From contig NZ_LN831057.1 of NCBI RefSeq assembly GCF_001375495.1, positions 186,001-250,000 of the forward strand: 64,000 nt of DNA. Reading direction: 5' to 3'. This document shows positions 18,256 to 28,323 of this stretch, piece after piece. This DNA is from Flaviflexus massiliensis. Its GTDB lineage: Bacteria; Actinomycetota; Actinomycetes; Actinomycetales; Actinomycetaceae. Made by a program: the position numbers and the translations under genes. How positions within the stretch are numbered: the stretch's first letter is position 1; each line of letters begins with the position of its first letter. Under the pieces are notes generated by a model that saw only the letters and a program-made list of their open reading frames with translations, was not told the DNA's origin and did not search any database.

Positions 18256-19527
18256 ATGGATCTGCTTAACTCGTCGATCAACGAGGTCGACCCCGAAATC
18301 GCTGCGGTCCTGGACAAGGAACTGGGTCGCCAACGTGACACGCTCGAAATGATTGCCTCGGAGAACTTCGTTCCCCGCGCGGTCCTTGAAGCCCAGGGGT
18401 CTGTCCTGACCAACAAGTACGCTGAAGGATACCCGGGTCGGCGCTACTACGGTGGTTGCGAGCACGTGGATGTGGCAGAGAACCTCGCGATTGAGCGAGC
18501 CAAGCAGGTCTTCGGATGCGAATACGTCAACGTTCAGCCCCACTCCGGTGCCCAGGCCAATGCGGCCGTCTACCACGCGCTTGTCTCGCCCGGCGACACC
18601 GTCATGGGTCTTGAACTGAGCCACGGCGGTCACCTCACGCACGGCATGAAGATCAACTTCTCCGGCAAGAACTACCGCATCGTTTCCTACGGTGTTCGCA
18701 AAGAAACCGGCCTCATTGACATGGATGAGGTGGAGGAGACCACTCTCAAGGAGAAGCCAAAGCTGATCGTGGCTGGCTGGTCCGCGTACCCCCGCCACCT
18801 CGACTTTGAACGCTTCCGCAAGATCGCCGACCAGGTCGGTGCCTACCTGTGGGTGGACATGGCGCACTTCGCCGGTCTCGTTGCCGCAGGGCTACACCCG
18901 AACCCGATCCCGTACGCGGACATTGTCACGACCACGATCCACAAGACCATTGGCGGCCCCCGTTCCGGCATGATCCTCGCCCAAACCACCGAGCTTGAGA
19001 AGAAGCTGAACTCGGCTGTCTTCCCCGGCCAGCAGGGTGGACCACTCATGCACGTGATCGCTGCCAAGGCGGTGGCGATGAAGGTTGCACAGACCCCCGA
19101 ATTCAAGGACCGCCAGCAGCGCACCCTCAATGGTGCACGCATCCTCGCCGATCGCCTCCTCGAAGACGACGTGAAGAAGGCCGGAATTAGCCTCGTGTCG
19201 GGCGGCACCGACGTGCACCTTGTGCTCGTGGACCTGAGGGACTGCGTGCTCGACGGCCAGCAGGCCGAGGACCTCCTCCACTCGGTCGGCATCACCGTTA
19301 ACCGCAACTCCATCCCCTTCGACCCGCGCCCGCCCCGCGTTACCTCCGGGCTGCGTATCGGTACCCCCGCGCTCGCAACCCGCGGATTTGGTGAAGCCGA
19401 GTTCAAGGAAGTGGCCGACATTATTGCCACTACCCTGGTTGATGGCAATAGCGCTGACCTTGATGGCCTGCGCGCACGGGTCAAGACACTGACGGACGCA
19501 TTCCCCCTCTACGAAGGACTCAACTGA
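18256..19527 (+). CDS. glyA: Serine hydroxymethyltransferase
   Basis: 423 residues. A PLP enzyme converting serine plus tetrahydrofolate to glycine plus methylene-tetrahydrofolate. Visible features are [34 protein letters not shown], the PHSGAQAN loop, [12 protein letters not shown], and the PLP lysine in [14 protein letters not shown]. The start at 18256 is preferred because GGAG lies six bases upstream; an in-frame ATG at 18244 lacks a ribosome site. It is the first gene of a tight glyA-folD-xth run, and folD begins one base after its stop. Confidence 0.96.
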   Translation: MDLLNSSINEVDPEIAAVLDKELGRQRDTLEMIASENFVPRAVLEAQGSVLTNKYAEGYPGRRYYGGCEHVDVAENLAIERAKQVFGCEYVNVQPHSGAQANAAVYHALVSPGDTVMGLELSHGGHLTHGMKINFSGKNYRIVSYGVRKETGLIDMDEVEETTLKEKPKLIVAGWSAYPRHLDFERFRKIADQVGAYLWVDMAHFAGLVAAGLHPNPIPYADIVTTTIHKTIGGPRSGMILAQTTELEKKLNSAVFPGQQGGPLMHVIAAKAVAMKVAQTPEFKDRQQRTLNGARILADRLLEDDVKKAGISLVSGGTDVHLVLVDLRDCVLDGQQAEDLLHSVGITVNRNSIPFDPRPPRVTSGLRIGTPALATRGFGEAEFKEVADIIATTLVDGNSADLDGLRARVKTLTDAFPLYEGLN

Positions 19528-19528
19528 T

Positions 19529-20404
19529 TTGGTAGCACAGGTACTTGACGGCAAAACGACCGCTGCCGCGATCAAGAATGAACTTGCCGAACGGGTTGCC
19601 GCACTGAAAGAGCGCGGCATTGTCCCCGGGCTTGGCACGATCCTTGTCGGTGATGATCCCGGCTCCCAAAAGTACGTGGCGGGTAAGCACCGCGACTGCC
19701 AGGAAGTTGGCATCAACTCGATTCGAGTCGACCTGCCGGCAACCGCAACTCAGGTAGAGATCCTGGCTGCGGTTAAGCAGTTGAATGAGGACCCGGCATG
19801 CACCGGCTACATCGTCCAACTGCCACTGCCCAAGGGAGTCGACACAAACCTCATTCTTGAATCCGTGGATCCTGACAAGGACGCAGATGGTCTGCACCCC
19901 ACGAACCTGGGGCGCCTCGCGCTACGCACAGCGGAACCAATCGAATCCCCGCTCCCGTGCACGCCCTCGGCCGTTCTCGAACTGCTCCGCCGATACGATA
20001 TTGACCTCAACGGTAAGGACGTTGCCGTGATCGGCCGCGGCACCACCGTGGGCCGCTCCATCGGTATGCTACTCACCCGCAAGGACATCAACGCCACCGT
20101 CACGCTCATGCATACCGGCACGGTCAACCTGGCTGACAAGGTGAAGGAAGCCGACGTTGTTGTTGCGGCGGCTGGCTCTGCCGGACTCGTGAGGGCCGAA
20201 TGGCTCAAGCCGGGCGCAATCGTTCTCGACGTTGGCGTGTCACGCGTGGTGAACGAGGATGGCACGTCGAGGATCGCGGGTGATGTTGATCCTGCCGCAT
20301 CCGAGGTTGCTGCGTGGCTGTCACCCAACCCCGGTGGGGTTGGGCCCATGACCCGAGCCATGCTGCTCGAGAACGTGGTGAAGATGGCGGAGGGAACGGA
20401 ATGA
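19529..20404 (+). CDS. folD: Methylenetetrahydrofolate dehydrogenase / cyclohydrolase
   Basis: 291 residues. It oxidises the methylene-tetrahydrofolate made by GlyA to 10-formyl-tetrahydrofolate. Characteristic stretches are [15 protein letters not shown] (with the catalytic Lys region), [39 protein letters not shown] and the NADP site [16 protein letters not shown]. It begins with TTG at 19529, one base after the glyA stop; AAGGA lies about ten bases upstream inside glyA. No better start exists, because the next in-frame starts would delete conserved sequence. Its stop overlaps the xth ATG. Confidence 0.95.
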   Translation: MVAQVLDGKTTAAAIKNELAERVAALKERGIVPGLGTILVGDDPGSQKYVAGKHRDCQEVGINSIRVDLPATATQVEILAAVKQLNEDPACTGYIVQLPLPKGVDTNLILESVDPDKDADGLHPTNLGRLALRTAEPIESPLPCTPSAVLELLRRYDIDLNGKDVAVIGRGTTVGRSIGMLLTRKDINATVTLMHTGTVNLADKVKEADVVVAAAGSAGLVRAEWLKPGAIVLDVGVSRVVNEDGTSRIAGDVDPAASEVAAWLSPNPGGVGPMTRAMLLENVVKMAEGTE

Positions 20405-21195
20405 GAGTCACAACTGTCAACGTCAACGGCATCCGGGCCGCGGTCCGGAAAGGCATGGCCGAATGGGTGACCGAAACCAACCCCGATATTCTCCTTCTCC
20501 AGGAAGTCCGCGCTCCTGAGGAACTCGTGGAAGGGCTCCTGCCCGGAGACTGGAATGTGGTTCAGCAGGCCTCCCGAGCCAAGGGACGTAGCGGTGTCGC
20601 CATCGCAGTGCGCCCTCACCTCGACGTCACCGCAGCCAGAATTGGTCTCGAGGGTGACAACGACGTGGATTCGGGACGCTGGGTTGAAGCCGACGTCACC
20701 GTCGGATCGCAGACCGTCACCTTCATCTCCGCCTATCTCTACTCCGGCACCGCCACGAAGGAAGAGGTCATGGCGGCAAAGTACCGCCACTTGGACATGG
20801 CGCAGGACCGGCTTGCGGCAATCGAGGGTGAATTGCTCATGGCGGGGGACTTCAACATTGTGCGGGGCCCGAAGGACATTAAGAACTTCAAGCCCAACCA
20901 CAACAAGACCTCCGGTGTGCTCGATCGGGAAATGGCGTACCTCGAAAAGTGGTTCTCGACCTACGAAGACGTCCACCGCAACCTGGTTGGCGACATTCAG
21001 GGCCCGTACACCTGGTGGTCGCAGCGCGGTAAGGCATTCGATAACGATGCTGGATGGCGCATCGACTACCAGATGGCAACGAAGGCCTTCGCGGACACCG
21101 CGGTCAGTGCTGAGGTGTGGCGCGCACCGGACTACGCATCGCGCTGGTCTGATCACGCACCCCTGACCATCAACTACGACATCAGTAATTTCTAA
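20401..21195 (+). CDS. xth: Exodeoxyribonuclease III (AP endonuclease)
   Basis: 264 residues of the exonuclease-endonuclease-phosphatase fold. It cleaves DNA at abasic sites and trims 3' ends in base-excision repair. Metal and catalytic residues are visible in NVNGIRAAV (Asn), LLLQEVRA (Glu), GDFNIVRG (Asp-Asn), DYQMAT and [12 protein letters not shown] (Asp-His). The ATG overlaps the folD stop (ATGA, 20401-20404), so it is translationally coupled to folate genes without functional kinship. Two hairpins follow. Confidence 0.93.
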   Translation: MRVTTVNVNGIRAAVRKGMAEWVTETNPDILLLQEVRAPEELVEGLLPGDWNVVQQASRAKGRSGVAIAVRPHLDVTAARIGLEGDNDVDSGRWVEADVTVGSQTVTFISAYLYSGTATKEEVMAAKYRHLDMAQDRLAAIEGELLMAGDFNIVRGPKDIKNFKPNHNKTSGVLDREMAYLEKWFSTYEDVHRNLVGDIQGPYTWWSQRGKAFDNDAGWRIDYQMATKAFADTAVSAEVWRAPDYASRWSDHAPLTINYDISNF

Positions 21196-21201
21196 CTGAT
21201 C

Positions 21202-21275
21202 ATCGACGGTAACTTGCCGTCGATATTCAAGTAACCCCGCGGGTCATTGCTCTGGAATGGTCCCGGGGGTTTTCT
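21202..21275 (+). terminator. Double hairpin terminator after xth
   Basis: ATCGACGG (21202-21209) pairs with CCGTCGAT (21217-21224). A second stem pairs AACCCC-GCGGG (21233-21243) with CCCGGGGGTT (21262-21271) with one bulge and is followed by TTTCTC. Confidence 0.7.
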
Positions 21276-21544
21276 CTTCTTCCAGGAGCGGGGGAGAACT
21301 AGGTTCAACCGTGCCGCCAGCCGAAGGCCAGTGGTCAGTCACCGTATGGTGCCAGGACTACTCGTGGATTAAACGGAACCGATCGTTCTGTACATGGCAG
21401 CCCGCTACTGGCCCGCACCCTGATGGTCGGCGATGTGATCAGCGGAAATACCTGGCGGATGATTCTCCTGAACGGAGGTGCTGACTTTGGGTGTTTTCGT
21501 TGTCTCGCCTCACATGTGGTGAATTATTCGTTTACGCTGGTTGC
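21276..21544 (+). other. Upstream region of the YihY-like gene
   Basis: About 270 bases with no convincing gene. Short open frames on the plus strand have no ribosome site and no recognisable product. TACGCT (21533-21538) six bases before the GTG at 21545 is a possible -10. Nothing else was seen. Confidence 0.5.
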
Positions 21545-22744
21545 GTGGCAGAAGAAATTTACTTTAACGCTCCCTCAACGGTGCCGTCTACGCGGCCCAT
21601 CACGGTTGAGAAGGAGCCCCTTGTCCATAAGGCGATGAACTTGCGTCTCGTGAGGGCCTTCCAGCGATACGGTGTTGCCAAGGGCGCGCTCCTATCCGGT
21701 GGTATTGCCTATTCAGCAATCTTCTCGATTGCCGCCGCCCTCACGATTTCGCTCACGGTGTTCATGGCGGTGCTCGGCCGCAACGATGAGCTGAGAACCA
21801 CCGTGTTTGACGGGATCAACGAGGCGATACCGGGGATCCTGAAGACCGCCGATAATCCGGATGGCATGATCAGTCCCGAATCGCTCATCATGGACACGGC
21901 ATTCAATCTCGCCACCTTCATCGCACTCGGCGTGTTGCTCTGGACCGCTCTTTCGGTCATGAATGCGCTCAAGGTTTCCATCCGTGCCATGTTCGGTATT
22001 TCGAAGCTACCCGAGAACTTTATTCTTCTTAAGACCCGCGATCTCCTTGCCTTTGCCGGGTTGGCTCTCGGCGTGGTGCTCGGCTCCGTCCTCACCACTG
22101 CGGCCGGCACGCTCGGAAACACGATCCTTGAGTTTATTGGAGTTGAGGGAGCGGTCGCCCAGTGGGCGATTAGGATCGCATCTCTCACGGTCGCCTTCCT
22201 CGTTGACCTGGTGGTCATTGCTCTGCTGTTCCGCTACACGGCAGGGGCACGTCCGCCGAGGCGCGACCTCCTGCTGGGTTCCGCACTCGGCGCGCTCGGC
22301 ACCTCCGTTGTTCGCTTCCTTGGAACCTCGGTCCTCGGTTCGGTTGCTGATAATCCGATCCTCGCGCCGTTTGCGGCAATCGCAACGTTGCTCCTGTGGG
22401 TCAACTTCGTAACCCGTATCGTTCTCATCGCTGCGGCTTTCACAGCGAACCCGCAGCCGCCCATGAAAATCACCGTTCCCGAATCGATCCACGCAAACGA
22501 CACCCCGAACTTCGTGACCATGTCGGTTCCGGAGACCACACGGTGGACACACGAGCCGTTCACGGGCGTTGTTGTTCCTGACATGACTCGGGATCCTGAA
22601 TTCTCCGATCGTCAACGAGCCGATCTTCCCGAATGGAAGGATAAGACGGGGCGTAAGCGTCGCAAGAAGATTGAAAAGCTTGAGCTGAAGCTGGCGCAGG
22701 CGAAGATGGACTTCCGATTGGAAAGTGAACGGAACCAGAAGTGA
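21545..22744 (+). CDS. YihY/BrkB-family inner-membrane protein
   Basis: 399 residues with six hydrophobic segments between about residues 45 and 290. Family-like stretches are GALLSGGIAYSAIFSIAAAL, LLWTALSVMNALKVSIRAMF, and PILAPFAAIATLLLWVNFVT. A charged tail of about 100 residues ends in a Lys/Arg/Glu helix (TGRKRRKKIEKLELKLAQAK), probably cytoplasmic coiled coil. The family was once mis-called ribonuclease BN; its function is still uncertain. The start is taken at GTG 21545 (TACGCT six bases upstream, no Shine-Dalgarno). A longer read from 21491 is open but begins in poorly conserved sequence. The stop overlaps the manC GTG. Confidence 0.8.
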   Translation: MAEEIYFNAPSTVPSTRPITVEKEPLVHKAMNLRLVRAFQRYGVAKGALLSGGIAYSAIFSIAAALTISLTVFMAVLGRNDELRTTVFDGINEAIPGILKTADNPDGMISPESLIMDTAFNLATFIALGVLLWTALSVMNALKVSIRAMFGISKLPENFILLKTRDLLAFAGLALGVVLGSVLTTAAGTLGNTILEFIGVEGAVAQWAIRIASLTVAFLVDLVVIALLFRYTAGARPPRRDLLLGSALGALGTSVVRFLGTSVLGSVADNPILAPFAAIATLLLWVNFVTRIVLIAAAFTANPQPPMKITVPESIHANDTPNFVTMSVPETTRWTHEPFTGVVVPDMTRDPEFSDRQRADLPEWKDKTGRKRRKKIEKLELKLAQAKMDFRLESERNQK

Positions 22745-23814
22745 CCTTTGTAGCAATCATTCCCGCCGGTGGGGCGGGAACCCGCCTGTGGCCGCTCTCG
22801 CGGCGGAGCAAGCCAAAGTTCCTGTTGGATATGACAGGGGCCGGCCGCACCCTCATCCAAGCCACCGCCAACAGGCTGGGCGGCCTCGTTGACGATCTTA
22901 TTGTCGTGACCGGCTCAGATCACGCCCCGCAGGTTGCCGAACAGCTCGGCCTATCAGATTCTCAGATCGTGATCGAGCCGTCCCCGCGAGGAACAATGCC
23001 CGCCATTGGCCTAGTCGCGGCAATCGTGGAGCAGCGTCACGGTAGCGACGCGGTCGTCGGGTCGTTTGCTGCCGATCATCTCATTGCTGACACGAAAGCG
23101 TTCCAGGATGCTGTTCGCACGGCGATTGCTTCCGCCGAGGCAGGTGCCGTAGCCACGATCGGTATCACCCCAACCAACCCCGATACTGGATTTGGGTACA
23201 TCGACGTTGGTGAAGAAACCCAGGTATCCGGTTCCTTCCTGGTTAACCGTTTCCTTGAAAAGCCCAGCCTTGAGAGCGCTACTCGCTACGTTGATTCCGG
23301 GACTTTCTTGTGGAATGCGGGCATGTTTGTTGCTCGCGCCGGAGTACTTCTGGATGCGCTCGCCAAGTACAAGCCCGAACTCGCCTCGGGATTGAGAGAG
23401 ATCGCCAAGGCGTGGGACACGGAGAGCCGTACCCAAGCACTGCTTGGGTGGGATGATCTGGAAGACAGTGTTATCGACCGGGCGATCGCCGAGCCATTGG
23501 CTGATGAGGGAGGGGTGACCACCGTTCCCGTCTCCATGGGATGGTCCGACATTGGTGGTTACGCTTCTCTTGCCGAGCATCTCGATGATCCTGCCAAGCA
23601 GGTATCGGAGAACGGAACGCAGCAGACCGTTGTTCTCTCTGCATCAGCGGGATCCGTTGTGTACGCGCATGATCGCCCCATCGTCATTCACGGAGTCCCC
23701 AATGCCGTCGTCATCGACACCGGCGATGCACTGCTCGTCACGACAAAGCAGGCGGCGGCCGGTCTCGGGGGAGTTGTGAGCTCACTACCGGACGACCTGA
23801 CCCGTCTGCGATAG
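22741..23814 (+). CDS. manC: Mannose-1-phosphate guanylyltransferase
   Basis: 357 residues. It makes GDP-mannose from mannose 1-phosphate and GTP for mannosylated glycolipids and glycans. The nucleotidyltransferase signature PAGGAGTRLWPLSRRSKPKF is at the N-terminus, GFGYIDVG and VNRFLEKPSLE are in the middle, and TFLWNAGMFV follows. The C-terminal isomerase domain of long ManC proteins is absent, so this is the short form. GTG at 22741 overlaps the previous stop (GTGA). The phosphomannomutase-like pmmB of this window could supply its substrate (inference). Confidence 0.93.
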   Translation: MTFVAIIPAGGAGTRLWPLSRRSKPKFLLDMTGAGRTLIQATANRLGGLVDDLIVVTGSDHAPQVAEQLGLSDSQIVIEPSPRGTMPAIGLVAAIVEQRHGSDAVVGSFAADHLIADTKAFQDAVRTAIASAEAGAVATIGITPTNPDTGFGYIDVGEETQVSGSFLVNRFLEKPSLESATRYVDSGTFLWNAGMFVARAGVLLDALAKYKPELASGLREIAKAWDTESRTQALLGWDDLEDSVIDRAIAEPLADEGGVTTVPVSMGWSDIGGYASLAEHLDDPAKQVSENGTQQTVVLSASAGSVVYAHDRPIVIHGVPNAVVIDTGDALLVTTKQAAAGLGGVVSSLPDDLTRLR

Positions 23815-23845
23815 TTTCCTTAACCGTTAACTAGTTCCCAACTCA

Positions 23846-23888
23846 AGTCCGGGCTCACTCTGCTAGTGGGCCCGGACTGTATACTTTC
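23846..23888 (+). terminator. Terminator after manC
   Basis: AGTCCGGGC (23846-23854) pairs with GCCCGGACT (23870-23878). CACT/AGTG extends the stem inside, and TATACTTTC follows. Confidence 0.75.
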
Positions 23889-24265
23889 AGGTGACTTGGT
23901 AGGTCAATGCAATCGAGTTAAGGAGAGCCTCTTATCCCGGAACGAATGACCTTTTTACTGGCGCTGGGCTCCTGGATGGGGGACAGCATTCCAGTTGTTG
24001 CGGCCGGTCGATGGTCGAATTGATAGCAGGTCAGATGGGAGGGTGCCAAGTGCGAGGTGTTCACCCGGGTTCTCTAATTCGTGCTCAAATGGGCTGAATG
24101 CTCGATTTGGGCGGCGCGTGGGCGCAGAATGTGCGACTATTTAGTTCGTTATCAAACTTTGATGACACGACTTGACCAATAGGCATATGTAAACGCAAGG
24201 TTAACGAGTATGCTATTGGTGAAATCCGTGCCGCTCGGGCACGGGCATATAAGTAGGAGTATCGC
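23889..24265 (+). promoter_or_regulatory. Long upstream region and 5' leader of the nucleoside-uptake operon
   Basis: About 375 bases without a supported gene. TATGCT (24209-24214) is a plausible -10. In the leader, CCGTGCC (24226-24232) and GGCACGG (24238-24244) form a 7-bp hairpin that ends 10 bases before the AGGAG ribosome site (24255-24259), so it could modulate translation. A 25-codon frame at 23945 lacks a good ribosome site and is not called. I do not recognise a known riboswitch here. Confidence 0.4.
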
Positions 24266-25474
24266 GTGAAGAAATCCACGTCATTTATGGCACTGACCGG
24301 TGTCGCTGCTCTTGTTCTTGCAGGATGCGCTGACGACGCTGCAGACGAGAAAACTGATTCCGAAACTTCGGTCGAGCAGACCGAATCGGAAGATACCGAT
24401 AGCGACGACACTGAGTCCGAAGATACCGATACCGAGGGCGAGGATGAGGGCACCGATGAGGGTGACGCAACTCGTGACTACTCGGCAATCGACGCCTCTG
24501 ATTACACCGGTTGCCTCGTCTCCGACGCCGGCGGTTGGGACGACAAGTCCTTCAACGAATCCGCGTTCAACGGTCTGAACGACGCGGCTGACAGCATGGG
24601 TGTCAACACTTCGACTGCGGAGTCCTCTTCGGAGTCCGACTTTGACCCGAACGTTCGCGCCATGGTTGACGAAGGCTGTGACATCGTGATCGGCGTTGGC
24701 TTCATGCTCGGTGAGGCCGTTGGCAACGCTGCCGACGCCAACCCGGATGTGGCCTTCGCCCTCGTTGACTCCACCTTCACCGACAACGAAGGCAACCCTG
24801 TTGACCGCGACAATGCTCGCGCACTCATCTTCAACACCGCTGAAGCCGCATACCTGGCTGGCTACGTTGCAGCTGGCTCCACCCAGACCGGAATCGTCGC
24901 CACCTTCGGTGGACAGCCGATCCCGTCCGTCCAGATCTTCATGGATGGTTTCGTTGATGGCGTTGCCGCCTACAACGAAGCACACGGCGCTAACGTCGAG
25001 GTCCTCGGTTGGGATAAGGAATCCCAGTCCGGTTCGTTCGCGAACTCGTTCGATGACCAGGCACAGGGCCAGCAGCTCGCCAACGGCTTCATCAACCAGG
25101 GAGCCGACATCATCATGCCCGTCGCGGGCCCAGTTGGTCTCGGTGCCGCAGCAGCAGCACAGTCCGCTGGCGACGTTTACATCATCGGTGTTGACTCCGA
25201 CTGGTACGAATCCGCACCCGAATTCTCGTCCATCATCCTCACCTCCGTGGTGAAGGACATTGATGTCTCGGTTCTCGATTCGATCGCTGACGTTGCCGAA
25301 GGCAAGTTCTCCAACGAACCCTTCGTGGGCACGCTGGAGAATGGCGGCGTTCGCCTTGCACCGTTCCACGATCTTGAAGATCAGGTTCCGGCCGAGGTTG
25401 TCTCCGAGGTTGAAACGTTGCGCGAGCAGATCATCTCCGGTGAACTCGTCGTTGAAACCCCGAACGCACCGTAA
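24266..25474 (+). CDS. BMP-family nucleoside-binding lipoprotein
   Basis: 402 residues. Signal peptide with lipobox LVLAGC (Cys21), then an unusually acidic linker (residues 25-72, almost only Asp, Glu, Ser, Thr), then the BMP/PnrA binding domain with GCLVSDAGGWDDKSFNESAF, DEGCDIVIGVGFMLGEAV, ATFGGQPIPSVQIFMDGF, and IIGVDSDWY. It would capture nucleosides outside the membrane for the ATPase and two permeases that follow; cdd and deoA directly downstream support nucleosides rather than sugars. GTG at 24266 with AGGAG six bases upstream. A hairpin after the gene probably reduces read-through, so the binding protein is made in excess. Confidence 0.9.
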   Translation: MKKSTSFMALTGVAALVLAGCADDAADEKTDSETSVEQTESEDTDSDDTESEDTDTEGEDEGTDEGDATRDYSAIDASDYTGCLVSDAGGWDDKSFNESAFNGLNDAADSMGVNTSTAESSSESDFDPNVRAMVDEGCDIVIGVGFMLGEAVGNAADANPDVAFALVDSTFTDNEGNPVDRDNARALIFNTAEAAYLAGYVAAGSTQTGIVATFGGQPIPSVQIFMDGFVDGVAAYNEAHGANVEVLGWDKESQSGSFANSFDDQAQGQQLANGFINQGADIIMPVAGPVGLGAAAAAQSAGDVYIIGVDSDWYESAPEFSSIILTSVVKDIDVSVLDSIADVAEGKFSNEPFVGTLENGGVRLAPFHDLEDQVPAEVVSEVETLREQIISGELVVETPNAP

Positions 25475-25521
25475 AGTCGGGATCTCAACCAAGATACTGA
25501 CACGACGGTAACGGTTTGATG

Positions 25522-25561
25522 GGCGGGCCTGGGACATGCCACGCATGATTCCAGGCCCGCC
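25522..25561 (+). terminator. Intra-operon attenuating hairpin
   Basis: GGCGGGCCTGG (25522-25532) pairs perfectly with CCAGGCCCGCC (25551-25561), and the loop itself can pair CATGC/GCATG. There is no T-run downstream, and the next gene follows 70 bases later on the same strand, so this is more likely an attenuator or a 3' stabiliser of the binding-protein message than a full stop. Confidence 0.6.
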
Positions 25562-25633
25562 TCAACGTCTCCGACCAGCTCTCCGCTATCATGGCTGAAC
25601 TGGTGGACAACACACAGAAAGGCTACAGCCAAG

Positions 25634-27163
25634 GTGAAGCTTGAGCTTGTTGGGATAACAAAGAAGTTTGGTCCCCTCATCGCCAACGATCACATCAACA
25701 TCGAAGTCGAACCGGGCCAAATCCATGCCCTTCTCGGCGAAAACGGTGCTGGTAAATCGACGCTCATGAACGTCCTCTACGGACTGTATGAGCCTGATGA
25801 AGGTGAGATCCGCATTAATGGGAAGCCCGTGGCCTTCAACGGTCCCGGTGATGCCGTTGCGGCAGGGATCGGGATGGTGCACCAGCACTTCATGCTCGTC
25901 CCCGTCTTCACGGTCGCTGAATCCGTAGCCCTCGGCTACGAACCCACACATCCGCTGTTTGGCATGCTCAACATGTCAGAAGCGAAAAAGATTGTGAAAG
26001 AAACATCGAAGCGATTCGGCTTTGACCTCGACCCGAATGCGAAGATTGAGGACCTGCCCGTCGGTTCCCAGCAGCGCGTCGAAATCGTCAAGGCCCTGTC
26101 ACGCAAGGCCGAGGTTCTCATCCTTGACGAACCAACCGCCGTGCTCACGCCCGCGGAAACCGACGAGCTGATGGCGATCATGAAGGAACTGGCAGCGGCC
26201 GGCACCTCCATTGTTTTCATCACCCACAAGCTCCGCGAAGTGCGTGCTGTTGCCGACAAGATCACGGTGATCCGCCGCGGAAAGGTCGTTGGCGAGGCCT
26301 CACCCGAAAGCTCGGAAACCGAGCTGGCAAACCTCATGGTAGGGCGCTCCGTCCTGCTCAAGGTGGAGAAGGATCCGCCCAAGCCCGCGCCGACCGCGCT
26401 CTCCGTCAAGAACCTGTCCTATATTAACGATGATGGCGTCGTCCTCGTCGACGACGTCGACCTCGATGTTCAAGCCGGAGAAATCCTGGGCATCGCCGGT
26501 GTTCAGGGGAACGGACAGGAAGAACTTGCCGAGCTTCTCATCGGACTATTGCAGCCCACCGAGGGAACGATCGACCTCAATGGTGAGACGATTACAAAGC
26601 ACACGGTGCGACGCAGGGTCGATGATGGTGTGGGATTCATTCCCGAAGACCGCATCGAGGACGGCATGGTCGCGGACTTCTCGGTTGCCGAAAACCTCGT
26701 TCTCAACCAATACCGGTCGAAGAAGTTTTCCCGCGGCCTATCGATTTTGCCGAAGAAAATCCAACAAAACGCGGAAAAGCTGCGCGAAGAATTTGATATC
26801 CGCCTGACCGACGTGTCATACCCGATGACGACGCTATCAGGCGGTAACCAGCAGAAGGTGATCGTGGCCCGGGAAATGTCCCGCAAGCTGTCGCTTCTGG
26901 TCGCCAGCCAGCCCACTCGCGGCGTTGACGTGGGTTCGATCGAATTCATTCACAACCGGATCGTCAAGGAGCGCGACACGGGCACGGGCGTCATCCTTAT
27001 TTCGTCTGAGCTTGACGAAATCCAGTCTCTGTCCGACCGTATTGCCGTCATGTATCGCGGCAAGATCGTTGGTATCGTCCCCTCCCACACCCCGAACTCT
27101 GTTCTGGGTCTGATGATGGCCGGGGTGCCGATGGAAGAAGCAATGGAGCAGGAGGCTTCGTGA
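25634..27163 (+). CDS. Nucleoside ABC transporter ATPase, two-domain
   Basis: 509 residues with two ATPase domains, as in NupA/RbsA-type transporters. The first has GENGAGKSTLMNVLYGLYEP, GMVHQHFMLVP, LPVGSQQRVEIVKALSRKA and LILDEPTAVLTP. The second has a degenerate Walker A (GVQGNGQEEL), IPEDR, and LSGGNQQKVIVAREMSRKL, with LLVASQPTRGVD at the Walker B position (Ser-Gln for Asp-Glu), typical of the family. It powers uptake by the two permeases that follow. GTG at 25634; AAAGG lies about 12 bases upstream, rather far. The stop overlaps the next GTG. Confidence 0.92.
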   Translation: MKLELVGITKKFGPLIANDHINIEVEPGQIHALLGENGAGKSTLMNVLYGLYEPDEGEIRINGKPVAFNGPGDAVAAGIGMVHQHFMLVPVFTVAESVALGYEPTHPLFGMLNMSEAKKIVKETSKRFGFDLDPNAKIEDLPVGSQQRVEIVKALSRKAEVLILDEPTAVLTPAETDELMAIMKELAAAGTSIVFITHKLREVRAVADKITVIRRGKVVGEASPESSETELANLMVGRSVLLKVEKDPPKPAPTALSVKNLSYINDDGVVLVDDVDLDVQAGEILGIAGVQGNGQEELAELLIGLLQPTEGTIDLNGETITKHTVRRRVDDGVGFIPEDRIEDGMVADFSVAENLVLNQYRSKKFSRGLSILPKKIQQNAEKLREEFDIRLTDVSYPMTTLSGGNQQKVIVAREMSRKLSLLVASQPTRGVDVGSIEFIHNRIVKERDTGTGVILISSELDEIQSLSDRIAVMYRGKIVGIVPSHTPNSVLGLMMAGVPMEEAMEQEAS

Positions 27164-28323
27164 CCACGACAACCGAACCCAAGCCGGTACCGTTTGGGCT
27201 AAGAGTACGAGCCATGTTGCACGTGGCACTTAGATCCGAATGGATCATCTCCATCCTTGCGGTCGTGATCGCGTTCATCGTCGGTGCAGTCTTTATTTGG
27301 ATCGCTGATGCGTCGATCATCGACACCTACTGGCGCCTCTTTAAGGGCGCAATCTACAATCCCGACCGTGACTCGTTCCTGCAATCGATTCGGTCGCTGA
27401 CCGAAACGTTCAAGAACGCGGCACCCCTGATTCTCGCGGGCCTCGGCCTCGGCCTCGGTTTTCGGGCCGGCCTGTTCAACATCGGTGGCCAGGGCCAGAT
27501 CATTCTCGGTGCTATCGGTGCAACCTACGTGGGATTCGCTCTCGACCTGCCCTACTTCGCACACCTTCTCGTCGCCCTCGTCGGTGCCGTACTCGCTGCC
27601 GGCATCTGGGGTGGCTTCGTCGGTTTCCTCAAGGCCCGCACCGGAGCGAACGAAGTGATCGTCACGATCATGCTCAACTCGATTGCAGCCTCACTGCTCC
27701 TCTACCTGCTCTCTCACGATCTCTTCCAGCAGGTCGGAACATCGGAGCTGAAGTCGAAGCAGATCGCGGCTGAGGCACGACTGCCCCACATTCTTCCCGA
27801 TCCGTTCAACCTCCACGCCGGCATCCTGGTCGCCATCCTCGCCACGATCTTCGTGTGGTGGCTGCTCGAACGCTCAAAGTTCGGTTTCGAACTGCGTGCA
27901 GTTGGTTCCAACCCGAACGCGTCCGAGACTGCGGGCATGTCGACCGGCAAGGTCATCACCCTCACCATGTTCGTTTCCGCAGGGCTGTGCGGTCTTGCTG
28001 GCGCAAACCAGGTGCTTGGCACGTTCGGCTCTCTCACGCCTGCGGTTGCGGGCACGATCGGTTTCGACGCGATCACCGTAGCCCTGCTCGGACGAAATAA
28101 GCCGGTCGGTATTTTCCTTGCGGGACTTCTCTTCGGTGCGTTCTCCGCGGGTGCCCCGCTCATGCAGGGCGCGGGAGTTCCCGTCGACATGATTCTTATC
28201 CTCCAGTCCGTCATTGTTCTCCTCATCGCGGCACCCCCGCTGATTCGGTGGATCTTTAGGCTCCCGAAACCGGATAACAAGACCTACCGCGAGTACATCA
28301 CCCTGCAGCAGGAGGCAAAATGA
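27160..28323 (+). CDS. Nucleoside ABC transporter permease (NupB-like)
   Basis: 387 residues, about nine to ten membrane helices. BPD_transp_2-family features are GLGFRAGLFNIGGQGQIILG, RTGANEVIVTIMLNSIA and the cytoplasmic EAA-like loop KFGFELRAVGSNPNASETAG. It pairs with the next gene as the heteromeric channel. GTG start overlapping the ATPase stop (GTGA, 27160-27163) with AGGAGG four bases upstream; its own stop overlaps the next ATG. Confidence 0.92.
   Translation: MTTTTEPKPVPFGLRVRAMLHVALRSEWIISILAVVIAFIVGAVFIWIADASIIDTYWRLFKGAIYNPDRDSFLQSIRSLTETFKNAAPLILAGLGLGLGFRAGLFNIGGQGQIILGAIGATYVGFALDLPYFAHLLVALVGAVLAAGIWGGFVGFLKARTGANEVIVTIMLNSIAASLLLYLLSHDLFQQVGTSELKSKQIAAEARLPHILPDPFNLHAGILVAILATIFVWWLLERSKFGFELRAVGSNPNASETAGMSTGKVITLTMFVSAGLCGLAGANQVLGTFGSLTPAVAGTIGFDAITVALLGRNKPVGIFLAGLLFGAFSAGAPLMQGAGVPVDMILILQSVIVLLIAAPPLIRWIFRLPKPDNKTYREYITLQQEAK

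Noticed and set aside
19807-21156. 449-residue minus-strand open frame opposite folD and xth
   Set aside because: Antisense to two clearly conserved genes; translation is low-complexity without motifs.
23889-24265. Purine or other riboswitch before the BMP operon
   Set aside because: Only one small hairpin near the ribosome site is visible; no conserved riboswitch core was recognised.
24281-25546. 421-residue minus-strand open frame opposite the BMP lipoprotein gene
   Set aside because: Arises from the third-position bias of the sense gene; no domain recognised.
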